Of a stretch of DNA of 64,000 nt, positions 9,380 through 20,548 are shown in pieces (position 1 is the stretch's first letter; every line of letters starts with the position of its first letter). This DNA is from Pseudocercospora fijiensis CIRAD86 (lineage: Eukaryota; Ascomycota; Dothideomycetes; Mycosphaerellales; Mycosphaerellaceae). The stretch lies in the NCBI RefSeq assembly GCF_000340215.1, contig NW_006921549.1, positions 566,001 through 630,000 of the forward strand, written 5' to 3'. The position numbers and the translations under genes were made by a program. A model generated the notes under the pieces. The model had not been told where the DNA came from and did no database searches. It saw only the letters and a program-made list of their open reading frames with translations.

Positions 9380-12300
9380 GATAGAGGAAGAAGAAGGGGA
9401 CGATTCGGTTAATTCTAGTAATAAAAACGCGTTAGTTTCCTTAGACTATCGCCGCCCTCGAAAGTCTCGAGTTCTAGTAAAGCTAGACTCGTACTACGCG
9501 TCCTTACTATATATCGATAACCTCCGCGAGTAGCGCGAACGAGCTATTCTATATAGCTTCGACGACTCGTTTAAGGTGCTAGCGAAGCAATAGTACGCGT
9601 TGTTACTATATATTAATAATATATAGACGAAGAATAAGGACTATATCGAGAAGAGTAGGTTAGAAACGACGCGTTATATTTGCCGCTTTCGTAAACAACC
9701 GTACTAGAAGTCGGATAGGACTAAAGGGTATAGTGCGCGGCGCTTTAATAAGAAGATTAAACGCGCGCAAGGTTGTCCTATAACTATAAAGGTATACACT
9801 ATATATAGTAAAGAAGATAAGGAGTCTAGTAAGCCGGAGATTGTCGCGTATCGAGTTTAGCGGATAAGCCGCGAGGATTACTCGGATTACTACTAACTCG
9901 ATAACTTTAACCTCTTCCGCCGGTATAGTACTTTATTAACTACTATAGGGCACGAGGTATACTATAGATATAAGCCGAGTATAGTATAGAAGACACTAAA
10001 GGCTTAGTACGACCTAGTAGCGAACGCGCTATTTAAGGCCGCCGGCGGCAATTTTATAATAAAATACGACGTACTAAATTCTAGTCGCGCCTTCCGGAAG
10101 GCATATAAGGATAGAAGGCTCGGCGGCGCGTCGCTAGTATAGCAAACATAGAAAGAAGATGTATTCGAGTAGTATTAATAAGGTTAGTTAATCTTATTAT
10201 TATTATTAAGGTTAGACGTAAAGTCGATAGAACAGCTATACGGACCGTCGCGTCCGCGTATCCGGACTCCGATTAACTAATAGATTAACGTATAACCCCG
10301 CTTAGCTTATCTAGTCCCTCGAGGAAGCTATTAGACTCGATTGCTAGCGAATTCTCGATATAAAAGCTAGAATTTTAAAGATTCTCGAAATCTTTAAAGT
10401 TCTTCGCTTAAAGCGGTAGCGCCGTAGAGCCTTAGCTTCGAGCTAATAAGATAATTTAGGAGCCCCGGCACAAGCTCGGTCCGGCTTCTAGCGCGCCTTA
10501 GCAAGCCCGAACCCTAAATCTTAGGATTCTTATTTGTTTTAATTCTAGTTTTTTATTACAATAACTGCTAATACATTATTATAGAAGGGCTATTTTGCGA
10601 GAACATAGAGGCCGTACGCTAAATTAACAAAGAGACTACCTACGGCGTCGTATATGCTAGTAAAACTAGTATAGAACTACTAAAAGCCTATCGTACGATC
10701 GCGTTTATAGACGCGACGTATAAGACTAATTACCTTAGTTAGTTCCTTTATACTATTATAGTAAAGGACAAATATAGCATTTCTCGTACGGCGGTATACA
10801 TGCTTTTACCTACTAACGATAGCGATATTATAGCGGAGTTTTTACGTACTATAAGCAGGTAGATAGGCGGTATTTAGGTACCTAAATTCCTCCTTATAGA
10901 CGACTCGGCGGCCGAGCGACGCGCTGTTCGTATAGCATTTCCGACGACAATATACCTTCTATACTACGTCTACGTTTAGCGTACTATCGATAGACGCTTT
11001 AGCGCGAAAATCTACTAAGAGATACGTAGATACCTTCGCGCCGCCGTTGTTTATCGCTGCTTACTCGAAGGCGTAAAAGAGTCGCTCTAAGCCGCTATCG
11101 ATAACCTCCCTCGAAACAGCGATTACGAGTTAAACTACACCTATTTGGTATAAGACTTCGGTAGCGATATTCGCCTATAGGCAAACTACTATCGCGTCTA
11201 TAACATGCCTACTATCGTTAGATAATATAAGGATACTAACATAAACGAGAGCTTTTACACGTATCTTAAAATAGACGGCAATAAGTCGCTAATAGCGGCT
11301 AACTTTATACTAAAGGGCGTAGCGATATATATAATATAAGAGGGCGAGCTTAGAGACCTTCGGTTGGATATTGCTAGCAAGCGTTAGGTATTAAACGTAT
11401 ATCTACTTGCGCGTAGCGACGACGACGAGCTCCGGACCTAGCTTCTACGCCTTCTATAGCCTATTTAGCGCAAGATTAGTACTAAGATTAATCGCGTTCT
11501 CGATAAGTCCGTATACTAAGACCCGAAGCCGTTATTAACTAAGGAGGCAGGCGCGCTTACCTGCGACTATAAATTCTTCCGCTAATATCGTATCCTTTAC
11601 GCTAACCTCTAGTATTATTACCTTATACTTAAACGCGTTATTATTAAGGATTATTACTAGCAATAATAGGTTAATATATTCGCTAAACGCGCTCTCGAGA
11701 TCTACGAAGAAGACGCTTCTAAGTTAATAGCGGTATAAGAAGACGCCGCTACTAAGGCGGCGGCGGCGTACGCGCCTATCTATCGATTAAACGTCCGCGA
11801 GGTGCTTACTAATACGTACGAGTTAATCTTCTAACTTAAGCGCTTATACGACTAACAAGGTATAGATAAGAGCGATAAGCAACGTAAGGTTATTATCTCA
11901 AAGATACTAATAGTCTTCTACGAGAGCGGCGATAACATTAGGAAGGGCTTTACTAAGCTAGTCCTTACTTACTTTAAGACTACGTATCCGGACGCTATTC
12001 TTATACTAATAAAAGCGCTACCGAAGCTATTACAAGCGCTATTACTAAGCGATATTATATCGAGCTATTACTATCCGAAAGCAACTAACGATATAGCGCC
12101 GCCGCTAAAGAAGCAGAAGGGTAAGAGCGTAGATAAGAGCGTAGATACTACGAGTAAGAAGAGGTTAAAGAAATAGATAGAGAAGTTATATATACCTAAC
12201 CGAACACTAGCGGCGCTAGTTCTACTAAATCTTAGTAAAGAAGCGGCGTTAGCAGTTCTAGGCGGTACCGACGCGTTCTCTACGCGTTTTCCTTTATAAG
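9380..12300 (+). pseudogene. Mutator-like (MULE) transposase, RIP-inactivated
   Basis: One frame runs through most of the region. Its N-terminal part has a basic DNA-binding-like segment (RYICRFRKQPY at about 9,672, then KRAQGCPITIKVYT). The core begins with AFIDATYKTNYL (about 10,701; first Asp at 10,710), followed by PKFLLIDDSAAERRAV (Asp at 10,899/10,902) and NESFYTYLK (Glu at 11,247). This spacing and the DATYKTN signature fit MULE transposases such as the fungal Hop type. A basic tail (KKQKGKSVDKS) lies near 12,110. Stops fall at TAG/TAA only. Terminal inverted repeats were not convincingly found. Confidence 0.82.
10150..10560 (+). other. Non-coding-like insert inside the MULE transposase
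   Basis: Between the N-terminal part and the DDE core the transposase frame dissolves: short low-complexity TTA runs, many stops and no MULE similarity. The frame is the same before and after. It could be a large intron, a small nested insertion, or a poorly conserved linker hit hard by RIP. Confidence 0.35.
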
Positions 12301-12674
12301 CCGCTACGGAGGTAACTTATAGCTATTAAATGCCTTCGTCGACTCCGCTAGCGCCGTATAGCTACTTTTCTTACTAAAATAAGTAGTAGAGTAACGATCC
12401 GAGTGCGATATAAGTCTATAGTAGTATGCCTTATATACCGCCGCCCTCTAATATATATTACCGCTATTAATTTGTTAATAATTGCTAATAATACCTTACT
12501 TTTTACTATACCGCTATTTTGCTAACAAACTTTAGCTTTATTTTTAGTAATATACTTAGTATCTATTAGCAGAGATGCGGGGGTCGTTAAAATCTATTAA
12601 AACAGTGCGAAATCTATTAAATTGCGACCGTACGACCTCTTATTCGCGATGTTTAGTATACTAGCGGAAATCGC

Positions 12675-12697
12675 ACTACTACTACTACTACTACTAC
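12675..12697 (+). repeat. (ACT)n microsatellite
   Basis: About seven ACT units lie just inside the right edge of the RIP block. Confidence 0.8.
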
Positions 12698-12755
12698 CGT
12701 CGACCTAGCAACCGCGACGCGCGGCGACGACGAGATTACGTTTTCTATAGTCACG

Positions 12756-13652
12756 CACACTATAGAGCGGACTTCTACATCTCACCGAGTCCGCTGCGGC
12801 AGGCCGAGCTTATTCTTAGTACAAGCGACGCTCGGACGGTGGTATGGGACTTTATACGGGCCCCTCTCTATCGCCTACGATTTGCTGGCCGAAAGCTTTC
12901 TTCAAGTCGTCCACGCATTGAGCATAGATGTTGTTGTCTGCGTGTCCACTACACTCCTGGGGAACTGCGGGTTAGGAGGCCATTTGTACAGTGTGAGTTT
13001 TTGGTGTAGGATCGAACGTGCAGCTGGTCTTGAGTGATACGGAGAGCCTTTGACATCTTCGATACTCGCCAGATTCTTCTCATCTTGTGTTTGTCCTCTT
13101 GGCAGATGCAATGGCAGAATCGCAACGTCCTTCCCAGGCTTCTTTTGTGGACTTCCTGCGACCTGTGACTTTCCACCTTCCGCCTTCTACCTTCCGCAGT
13201 ATAACTAAGCAGTGGAGCATAGAGTAACTCCCTCTAAGCCTTGAATACCTCCCATACCCTGCTTCTCAAAAGCTTCGACTATTCCTTTACATATTCATCT
13301 CAGTTCTTCTTCGACTTAGGGAGCACGATACCGCACCCACTCCTCCACACCCATCTTCTTCTGGGGACTTGTTACGCAGGCTCTGATCCCCGCGCTTCTT
13401 CCCTTGCGTCCAGAAGCTACAGCATGCGAGCCTCCACTTTAGCGACCATTACTAAATGACTGCAGTGTGTCTCCTCAACAAAGCCGCCGAGAGCATGCTG
13501 CTTCGGCGTGGAACATGTCAGCTCTCCTGTTACAGGCTGATGAGACTGGGACCACCGGATTTGTGCATCGAGCAGGCCTCGTTCCAACTGTGACTACTGT
13601 ACCTCACACTCCCTCGACAAGCACAGCCTCGACGTTGGCTTATAATGCGTCT
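12756..13652. other. Intergenic, no gene seen
   Basis: Normal CA/TG content begins here. Only short ORFs on both strands with no recognisable product. A pyrimidine-rich stretch near 13,165-13,200 resembles the CTTCC-type tract found inside repeat family A at 61.9 kb. Confidence 0.5.
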
Positions 13653-14115
13653 TCAATGCGGCAAGTATACAGGTGTCTCAGCAGACCATATTCCAGTAGA
13701 ACTGATGATTTGTGCATTCTGATGACGGGTCAGGCGTCGCTTCAAAACTTCAATTTGGCGATCCATGTCAAGACGCAAACCCTGTGCACGCCTTCCTGTT
13801 GACTCATGGAAATCCATCTCGAGGCTGTAAATCACCCGCTGTTCCAGCTGGTCAACACGAGTTCGCAGTGCCCGAAGTTCAGTTGCAGGCTCGCTTATGG
13901 CAATCGTGGTATTCATCCCATTCGTGAAGCTACAAACCGCCTTCACTCATATTCAACCGGCACCCACATGCGTAACGCACACAGACGCCCGTGGCGACGT
14001 GATGCACCTTTCCGCGCCAAGTGAAGTGAGCTTGCTCATCAACAACTGTAATCTTGCCTTCAACCCAGTCCTTCTCGAAACCTTCGACCCATACAGTAAC
14101 GACCATCAGTTCTGG
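13653..14115 (-). CDS. Possible two-part hypothetical gene
   Basis: Two minus-strand pieces read like protein. An upstream one from about 14,115 starts MVVTVWVEGFEKDW and is beta-rich. A downstream one (13,946-13,653) is a likely coiled coil containing ELRALRTRVDQLEQRV and ends at a stop at 13,653. They are in different frames, and I could not find a splice pair that joins them cleanly. It may be a gene with an unusual intron or a relic. Product unknown. Confidence 0.25.
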
Positions 14116-15216
14116 CCATAGTCATAGAACCTCTGCACATCACATCGAGCCAACTCACCTTTCAATCGCTCGACCTCCTACCTTAATTGAAAAAAGGATC
14201 CGCTGAAATTTCTTAAGACTTGAGGTCCCATGGACAGCACGACTGATCTGGACTGATTGAGTACGTGTCTCAATGGTGTGAGCGTGAGCCAGAGTCCACT
14301 AAGCTAGGAACAAGTCAGCCAAACACCATAGTCCCATAGAGAGGTGACAGAACTCACTCAGCAATGCTGAAGGTTGGAGTCTTGACGAACGCCAGCCTGG
14401 GGCAGCACGGAGCGGCTGATCGGTGCAGAAGAGAAGGTCGATGTCCAGCAATTTGTGTGAGGCTTGGCGATGTGGCTGACGAGGGGCGGAGGAAAATATT
14501 GCCTGCAGCCTGCACCGCTGCGACGACCTAGCAAGACGGCTTAAAAACTACATATTCGAACTCAGTGGACTGGAATACACCTGTCTGGAGACATTGTGAG
14601 TTGGCAAGGGCTTGGAACACGAGGTTGGACCATTCTGTGCAGTGTGAGGTGCGAAGAGATGAGGCTGATGAGCCGAGGTCGCGATGCACGCTAGACTACT
14701 TTCTGATTCACTCCCGTCCTGACGCCTTCCTCGACCTTCCTCACTGAGAGTGTGTTCAGGAAGAAGCATGTCACTCGCGTGGCATGGCCACTCTTCCATC
14801 AACGCACCATCATACCATTGCCACATTGCTATGCATTTTCGCCGAGATGCCATGCCTCATCTGGCTTCCAGGACCAGGTCCAGACGCTCGTAACTCGTTA
14901 CATTCCCGCACAAGCCAAGACTGATAGTCACACAGCAGCAGCGGCACACGCAGAAAACAATGATCTCGTGATTCTCCTCCTCCTCATCAACCTCCGCGAT
15001 CGATAACGCTGTCTGCTCTCCTTGTAGCAGGCACCAAGACGGATACGGACAATGCGTGTTCAGACAACCAGATTTGCCTTCCTGCGTGCTCCGCGCGACT
15101 GCCGCCTCAACAGCGAGTATTCTGGTACATTTGAGTCACCGTCTCTCTTCACACATCTCGCCAATGAATCATAGTTCGCTACCTCCAAGGGTCGTTTGAT
15201 TGATCTAGGTCCGTAT
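14116..15216. other. Intergenic, no gene seen
   Basis: Short overlapping ORFs on both strands. No repeat, RNA gene or conserved domain was recognised. Confidence 0.45.
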
Positions 15217-15798
15217 ATGTATGTGCCGCCACGGCAGCGAGAACTGATCCGAGTAACGAGTCTATGCGACTTATCGGCTCCTGTAGAGGCTGTCTGGATG
15301 AATCGGCGCCTGAACGAGATGACGCCCAGCGTTATTGCTGTCGAGCAGTCGACTGGAGATGATGCTGTCAGCTGTCAAACGACAAGCATACACCAGCTTT
15401 GGGCAGAAAGCATGCAATCCACCATAGATGAACTGCCGAATGAAATCCAAGATTTCCAGTTCTCTCCCTATCGAGATACTGCTGTTCTTGAGAATACGTT
15501 TGAGGCGTGGGAAGTGCAGCGAGGGGCTACCAAGATCTGCCTGGGCATTCGAGCGTCCGGCAGAATTCTCGGGCAGTGGACAGCGGTACCCAGATCAGAG
15601 ATCCGTCGATACTCCCTCGGAAAGGTGTACCTGTTAAACCAGATCACTCAGTCTGGATCGGAAGTCCATCTCGTCGAAGCCAATGAACCCTCTGCTTACG
15701 TCGACGCGGGTGCCCATCTATTGCAGCAGTCAATGGTGCTTGTCTGGTGGACCTACGAGACCGGGAACTATGCGGATGTCAACGTGGTGACCTCTTGA
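15217..15798 (+). CDS. Hypothetical protein, 193 aa
   Basis: The first ATG of a clean frame is at 15,217, and the frame ends TGA at 15,796-15,798. The protein has a mixed composition with several Trp and no long low-complexity run. Its last 100 residues (from about EIQDFQFSPYRDTAVLEN) read most like a folded domain. No signal peptide, membrane segment or known motif is visible. An upstream exon cannot be excluded. The neighbours are non-coding, so context gives no clue. It is the best single-exon candidate in this flank, but it could be a lineage-specific gene or the end of a decayed one. Confidence 0.45.
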   Translation: MYVPPRQRELIRVTSLCDLSAPVEAVWMNRRLNEMTPSVIAVEQSTGDDAVSCQTTSIHQLWAESMQSTIDELPNEIQDFQFSPYRDTAVLENTFEAWEVQRGATKICLGIRASGRILGQWTAVPRSEIRRYSLGKVYLLNQITQSGSEVHLVEANEPSAYVDAGAHLLQQSMVLVWWTYETGNYADVNVVTS

Positions 15799-15977
15799 GA
15801 GCGGCGGGAATGCTCGATTGGTTTCCAGAGTATGAGACTCATAAGTCCAAGATTGTGAAATCTCTACGTACTGAAAAAAAACAGGTGGTGTGAATCTCGG
15901 TAGAATTCAAGCAGTCCTTAGCATAACAAGTCAATGACCAAGTCTCCTCTCCAATTCGGCATCAATTTTTCATAAAA

Positions 15978-16290
15978 ACGACGTGGCGGAAAGTCGTGAA
16001 GTCCGCGGAGAAGCCATCAGCCCCGATTCTTTCACAGCCTCTTTCCCGAGGAACACGCACTCAAACATTGAGGTCACAACATCGCAATCTTCTACGCACC
16101 GCTCTGCTATACAATTCGAGCACAGCGGCGTCGTCATGAGATGTTCTACAAAGACGGCGTGGCGGAGTGCTGTGAATTCGGCGGAGAAGCTAGCCCAGCA
16201 ACCCAGATTTCTTTATTCTACAACCTTTATTTTTCTTACGACCACGCACGCACTCAAACATTATGGTCACGACATCAGACTCTCTTACAT
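15978..16290 (+). repeat. Diverged tandem duplication, period about 175 bp
   Basis: GTGGCGGAAAGTCGTGAAG near 15,982 and GTGGCGGAGTGCTGTGAAT near 16,157 begin two similar segments. Both continue through a GGCGGAGAAGC-like core to a shared CACGCACTCAAACATT and an ATGGTCAC-like tail (16,045-16,085 and 16,245-16,272). Confidence 0.6.
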
Positions 16291-16560
16291 ACATCAGTTC
16301 CTGTCCGAGGTGGAAGTTTGGAGCGAACTGCCGACTTCAAGCCTGACTTTCGCTGTCTGGAAGTCGACCTATCCACCTGTTCACCTGTCTACCTCTGCTG
16401 TCCACCGACTACGAGCGCTGCCTCTCAATCGCAGGACTTTCCCGCCTCTCGATCTTCACTGCTTGCCTGCAAGCTTCGATTCGTATGCCGCCGAAGCCAA
16501 GATCCTCGAAGCAACATGGGCCGGTCCCTGAAGCAAGAGCCTGGATTTTTCGGCGAGACG

Positions 16561-17232
16561 TGACAGACAGCGGACCACTTCAAGCGCAGTAACGTCCTCG
16601 GTGTTGGTGAAAGCTTGAGCAATGGCGACCGATCGCGCAACATGCGCAGACGCCTGGTGCCTGGCGCTCGGAGGTGACATACAGACAGCGGGCCACCTGC
16701 ATTTCAAGCGCAGCAACGTGCTCGGTGTTGGGAAAAGCCTGGGCAATGGCGACCGATCGCGCAATTTGCGCAGACTCCTGGCGCCTGGCGCTCGGAGGTG
16801 ACATACAGACAGCGGACCACTTCAAGCGCAGCAACAGCAACGTCCTCGGTGTTGGGAAAAGCCTGAGCAATGGCGACCGGTCGCGCAGCATCCGCAGACG
16901 CCTGGCGCTCGGGGGTGACATAGAACAGACAGCGAACCATTTCAAGCGCAGCAACATGCTTGGGTGAACGATGGCGGCCGGTCACGCATTGTTCGCAGAC
17001 TCCTGGCGCCTGGCGCTCGGAGGTGACATACAGACAGTGGACCACTTCAAGCGCAGCAACAGCAACGTCCTCGGTGTTGGGAAAAGCCTGAGCAATGGCG
17101 ACCGGTCGCGCAGAATCCGCAGACGCCTGGCGCTCGGGGGTGACAGAACAGACAGTGGACCACTTCAAGCGCAGCAACGTGCTTGGGTAAACGATGGCGG
17201 CCGGTCACGCATTGTTCGCAGACGCCTAGCGC
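16561..17232 (+). repeat. Minisatellite of six units (109-122 bp) with dimeric higher order
   Basis: Units begin near 16,562, 16,677, 16,799, 16,917, 17,026 and 17,142 with ACAGACAGYGGACCACTTC-type starts and share the TCAAGCGCAGCAAC and CGCAGACGCCTGGCGC blocks. Units 3 and 5 resemble each other, and so do units 4 and 6 (both have the ATGGCGGCCGGTCACGCA variant). The array therefore contains two copies of a dimer of about 225 bp. Minus-strand ORFs run through the units in shifting frames. I see no reason to call it a gene. Confidence 0.88.
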
Positions 17233-20200
17233 AGATGAAGGAAGACTTCCAGTTCATACAGTAAGAGCAGGAGCCGCTTGCAGCACCGCGTTCGAAACGG
17301 CGCATCTGCATGCCTTCGCCAGTAGGTTGTTGGATCATTTTCATCTACTCTCGAGCTTCCATTTCCTTTCGCGCGAAGCTCACGTTATATCGGGCTCTAC
17401 GACCAAGATTCTCTCTCACACATCAAAGAGCCGGCATCTTTGATTCCTTCCGAAATGCGGCTTCTCTATCTGCTCTGTCCACTGATATGACATCTTCTCT
17501 CGAACCATCCTGGTAAATCTCATAGCAAGTCGGCATCACGCGAGCGGAAACACAGCTGACGGAAGATGTCAGAATTCCTAGAACGTGGTTGTTGCGAATT
17601 CGAATCAAAAGGTTGATTTCGGCAAGATTTCATAACGGCTTCCTTCCGCACTGACTGATGACTACGGGGTGATCACACTGGCATGAATTGGCGGCTGGAG
17701 ACACTTATGTACGGACAGAGCATTTGGGCAACCTGCATCGGCTTTTGGGCACCACTGCAAGACGTGTCTTTGCTGCCTTTTATGAACGCCTGAAAGGGTA
17801 CATTCGCTGCATGGCTGCCGACTCCCCACTTGAGATGAGATGACGAATACCCACTGCAGCGGCCTGTCATCCCCATACATTATTATTCATTCACCAAATG
17901 AGACGTCAATGCATAGAGTGTGCATCTTGGGTAACATGAGACGGGAGGCCTCGGGATCATGGGCATCTTTCTGACACGGTGGACCGTTGACGAAATTCAT
18001 CGAAACTACACAGTCATTGTAGTGCCTCTAAGCTCGGTGTGAACACTTTCGAGCTTGAACGTCCCAAATAATTCGGGAGGCCCAAGGGCCGGTATACTGA
18101 GCTCCGATTCCTCTGAGCCCGGTTCGCTTGCCATTCCTTGCCCGCTATGTCTACCACCATCGGATATTCGATACGCAGAAATGCGGCACCGTACGAGCTT
18201 TGCGAAGGTGGTGCATTCGAGATAGGTGGTAGAGATCGTGATCTCGAACCGCCAGGACTGCTGGAGTATCGGCCTACCGCGACCTGCCGTGAGATGCTAC
18301 GACAGGCCCTGGAGGTATGCAGGCGGTAAAGTGGCAATATCTTCTCCTTACACAATATTGGCAGCCGCAAATCTTCCTAGCCCAAGACCTGACCCGACAA
18401 GAGCTTCCGTCAAGGTTGCAAGACTGTACAGAGTCGATACTTCCTACGTCACTAGCAAATCAGGAACGTTCTCGCCATCGCCTTTACAATATTGAATGAT
18501 GCCAGCGGGTAGAGCAGATCTATCACAACACGAGAAGAGACAACTGACGAGCAGCTCGTGGACTTGGAACTCATGATCTGGAAAGGGGAAAGTATAGGAA
18601 GGTCGGGTTCTAGCCAAGGAGGTCTAGTGATTCTAGTGCTGTTCAGCAAAGGATTCTGGGAGTCGTTGGCGTGATGATCTCGGACAGCAATGTTCCTGAG
18701 AAGAATGGCAAGTCACAGATGACCTCAGAACCACCACTGCATGCGCATGGGGGTGCAGAAAGGTCGTCAGCCCAAGAGTCTAGAAGGGGCAGAAACTGTG
18801 CAATGTTGATCTCGATTTCACGCTCCACAAGGCCGGGAAACTCACCTGGTGGGTATGCCATCGACTCAGCTGCTGGTCACTGCTGAGCCGTCTAGGTATC
18901 GTCGAAGTGAGCGTCAACTCCGCTGCTACCGGCGATGAGACGGAACCGTAACCTTCGTTATGCCTGGACACCACACCACCAACCCGAACTCAGAAGTCTG
19001 TTCTTTGGAAGAGCTTAGTTCCCACAAAGTCGTACCTCCGATGGTTCGACTGTCATTGAGAAGTGCGTTTAGATTGCCTTCTCTGTCTGCGTTATGCTCG
19101 CCAGCTCCTCAATTGGATCAGGCCGATATCTGGAGCCAATCTTCAGCCAGTCTGTCTGCCCACACTCCCCTTAGTAGCTCAGGAGCTTATGGGACAGTGC
19201 ATGTATCAGTCGATTTAGCTTCGATGCCGACGATCGCCTCATCTTAGTTACGGTTCTGATTTTCGTGGATTTCTTTCTCACCACTCGCAAGTATCAGCTT
19301 TTCCCTTAGCTCGAGACAGTCGAAGTGGCCCACCCACAAACGCCGTAAGCACACTCAGTGCTCTTTCGCCCTCAGAAACGGCAAGAAATTCCCGCAGCGT
19401 GAGAATACTCCCCGGCCAATTGATGTTGAGGGAGCGTGAGCTGCGGATTATGCCCTTCTCCGCAACGCTTGGGATCGTACACGCAGTCTAATACTCTTGC
19501 GCACTTGAGAGATCTTCAAACTCATTGTACGGGTTGGCCATATCACCAAAACCGGTGAAACTACGTGGTTTCTCACCCATGCCATGAACGAGCTTTACCA
19601 GCGTGAGATCTTTTTGTGCTTTCCAAGAGCTCGTCCAAGTCGCGATCAAATTCAAGACGAGGATCTCTCCGTCATTTCGCAGCCTGTCGGGTGGACCGAT
19701 GGCATCTGACGCTGCTCGTTGTTGGCTGACTTGAGCCGAAGCAAGCTGATAGGTGCCTCCGTCTCATGTCGCAGTCGTCAAAATCTGCGCATTATCGGCT
19801 TGCTCTGCGCTCTGAGGTTGTGATCTGGAGGGGAGATCGGGCAACACTACTGGGATGCAATGGTCGTCTCGATCGAAGCGGGCTCGAAATGTGCTGACTG
19901 ACAAGCACCTGCGCTGAAGTAGTTCGAGCTGCCCTGGTTTGCTCAAATCGTTGATCGGATGGATCGAGCTGACCGCTATGGCGCCTGCAGATGATAATGG
20001 GTTGAAGAATGCACAGCATCGAGACGCTTGTTGCTGGCGAGCCTGATGTCGTGACCATTCACGAAGTATTGGAATTGAAGGCTTCAGTAGCAAAGGAGCC
20101 AGGATGGAAGATCCATATCATTCATGAAATGGTAATGGTCGATGAACGCAATGCGTTCGCAAGTTCATGGGCATGGGAGGCCGAGCGCAGCGTGCGAAGG

Positions 20201-20239
20201 AAGAAAGCCTCGTTGTGCAGTCGCCCAGATCAACCACTG
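17233..20239. other. Intergenic, no reliable gene
   Basis: Only ORFs of about 60-120 codons on both strands, none with a recognised domain or convincing splice pattern. No repeat of note was seen. Confidence 0.4.
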
Positions 20240-20548
20240 TTATGACCTGGAAGATGGATCCGCAATTGTTTGTGCGGTTTCAGGTGAATGCTGCATCGGC
20301 ACTTCGACCATTACATGCAGCTGCTCTTCATCATACTTCGTGCGAGAGGCCGAAAAATGTATAAGACGTTCGATTACTCGGCGGTTTGAAGCACTCCAAT
20401 TGAGCGCCGAACAGCCATGCTTATCCCCAAGACTATCTTCAAGAAGGCTGTGTCTTTCCTTGATCACTCCCAGACGAGCCAGCCTGTCCGCTTCTACCAA
20501 GCCTGGTGTCTCATAGACATGTGGAAGCAAGGAAGTAAACGAGGTCAT
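20240..20548 (-). CDS. Possible small hypothetical protein, 102 aa
   Basis: An ATG at 20,548 opens a frame ending at 20,240. The product begins MTSFTSLLPHVYE, is largely helix-forming, and has no Cys pattern, signal peptide or membrane segment. The same stretch is also open on the plus strand, which weakens the case. Confidence 0.2.
   Translation of the reverse strand: MTSFTSLLPHVYETPGLVEADRLARLGVIKERHSLLEDSLGDKHGCSALNWSASNRRVIERLIHFSASRTKYDEEQLHVMVEVPMQHSPETAQTIADPSSRS

Larger units (their letters stand above)
1..12755. other. RIP-mutated transposon block
   Basis: Lines in this block have almost no CA or TG dinucleotides and a great excess of TA, while CG stays common. That is the signature of repeat-induced point mutation (CpA to TpA on both strands). 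Coding frames can still be followed, but Gln and Trp positions have become TAG or TAA, and Cys or His positions often read Tyr. TGA stops are nearly missing because TG is missing. Normal CA/TG content returns over about 12,750-12,800. The left border lies outside the window. Confidence 0.93.

Noticed and set aside
9000..12785. Terminal inverted repeats of the MULE (AAGTC..CTCTATAG near 9,003 and its inverse near 12,764)
   Set aside because: The match is only about 14 bp with a gap and does not extend. No target duplication is visible.
16704..17177. Minus-strand 157-codon ORF across the minisatellite
   Set aside because: It exists because the repeat unit happens to be open. Frames change between units and there is no start context or domain.
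16561..17232. CRISPR-like array
   Set aside because: Units are contiguous with no unique spacers, and the genome is eukaryotic. It is a minisatellite.
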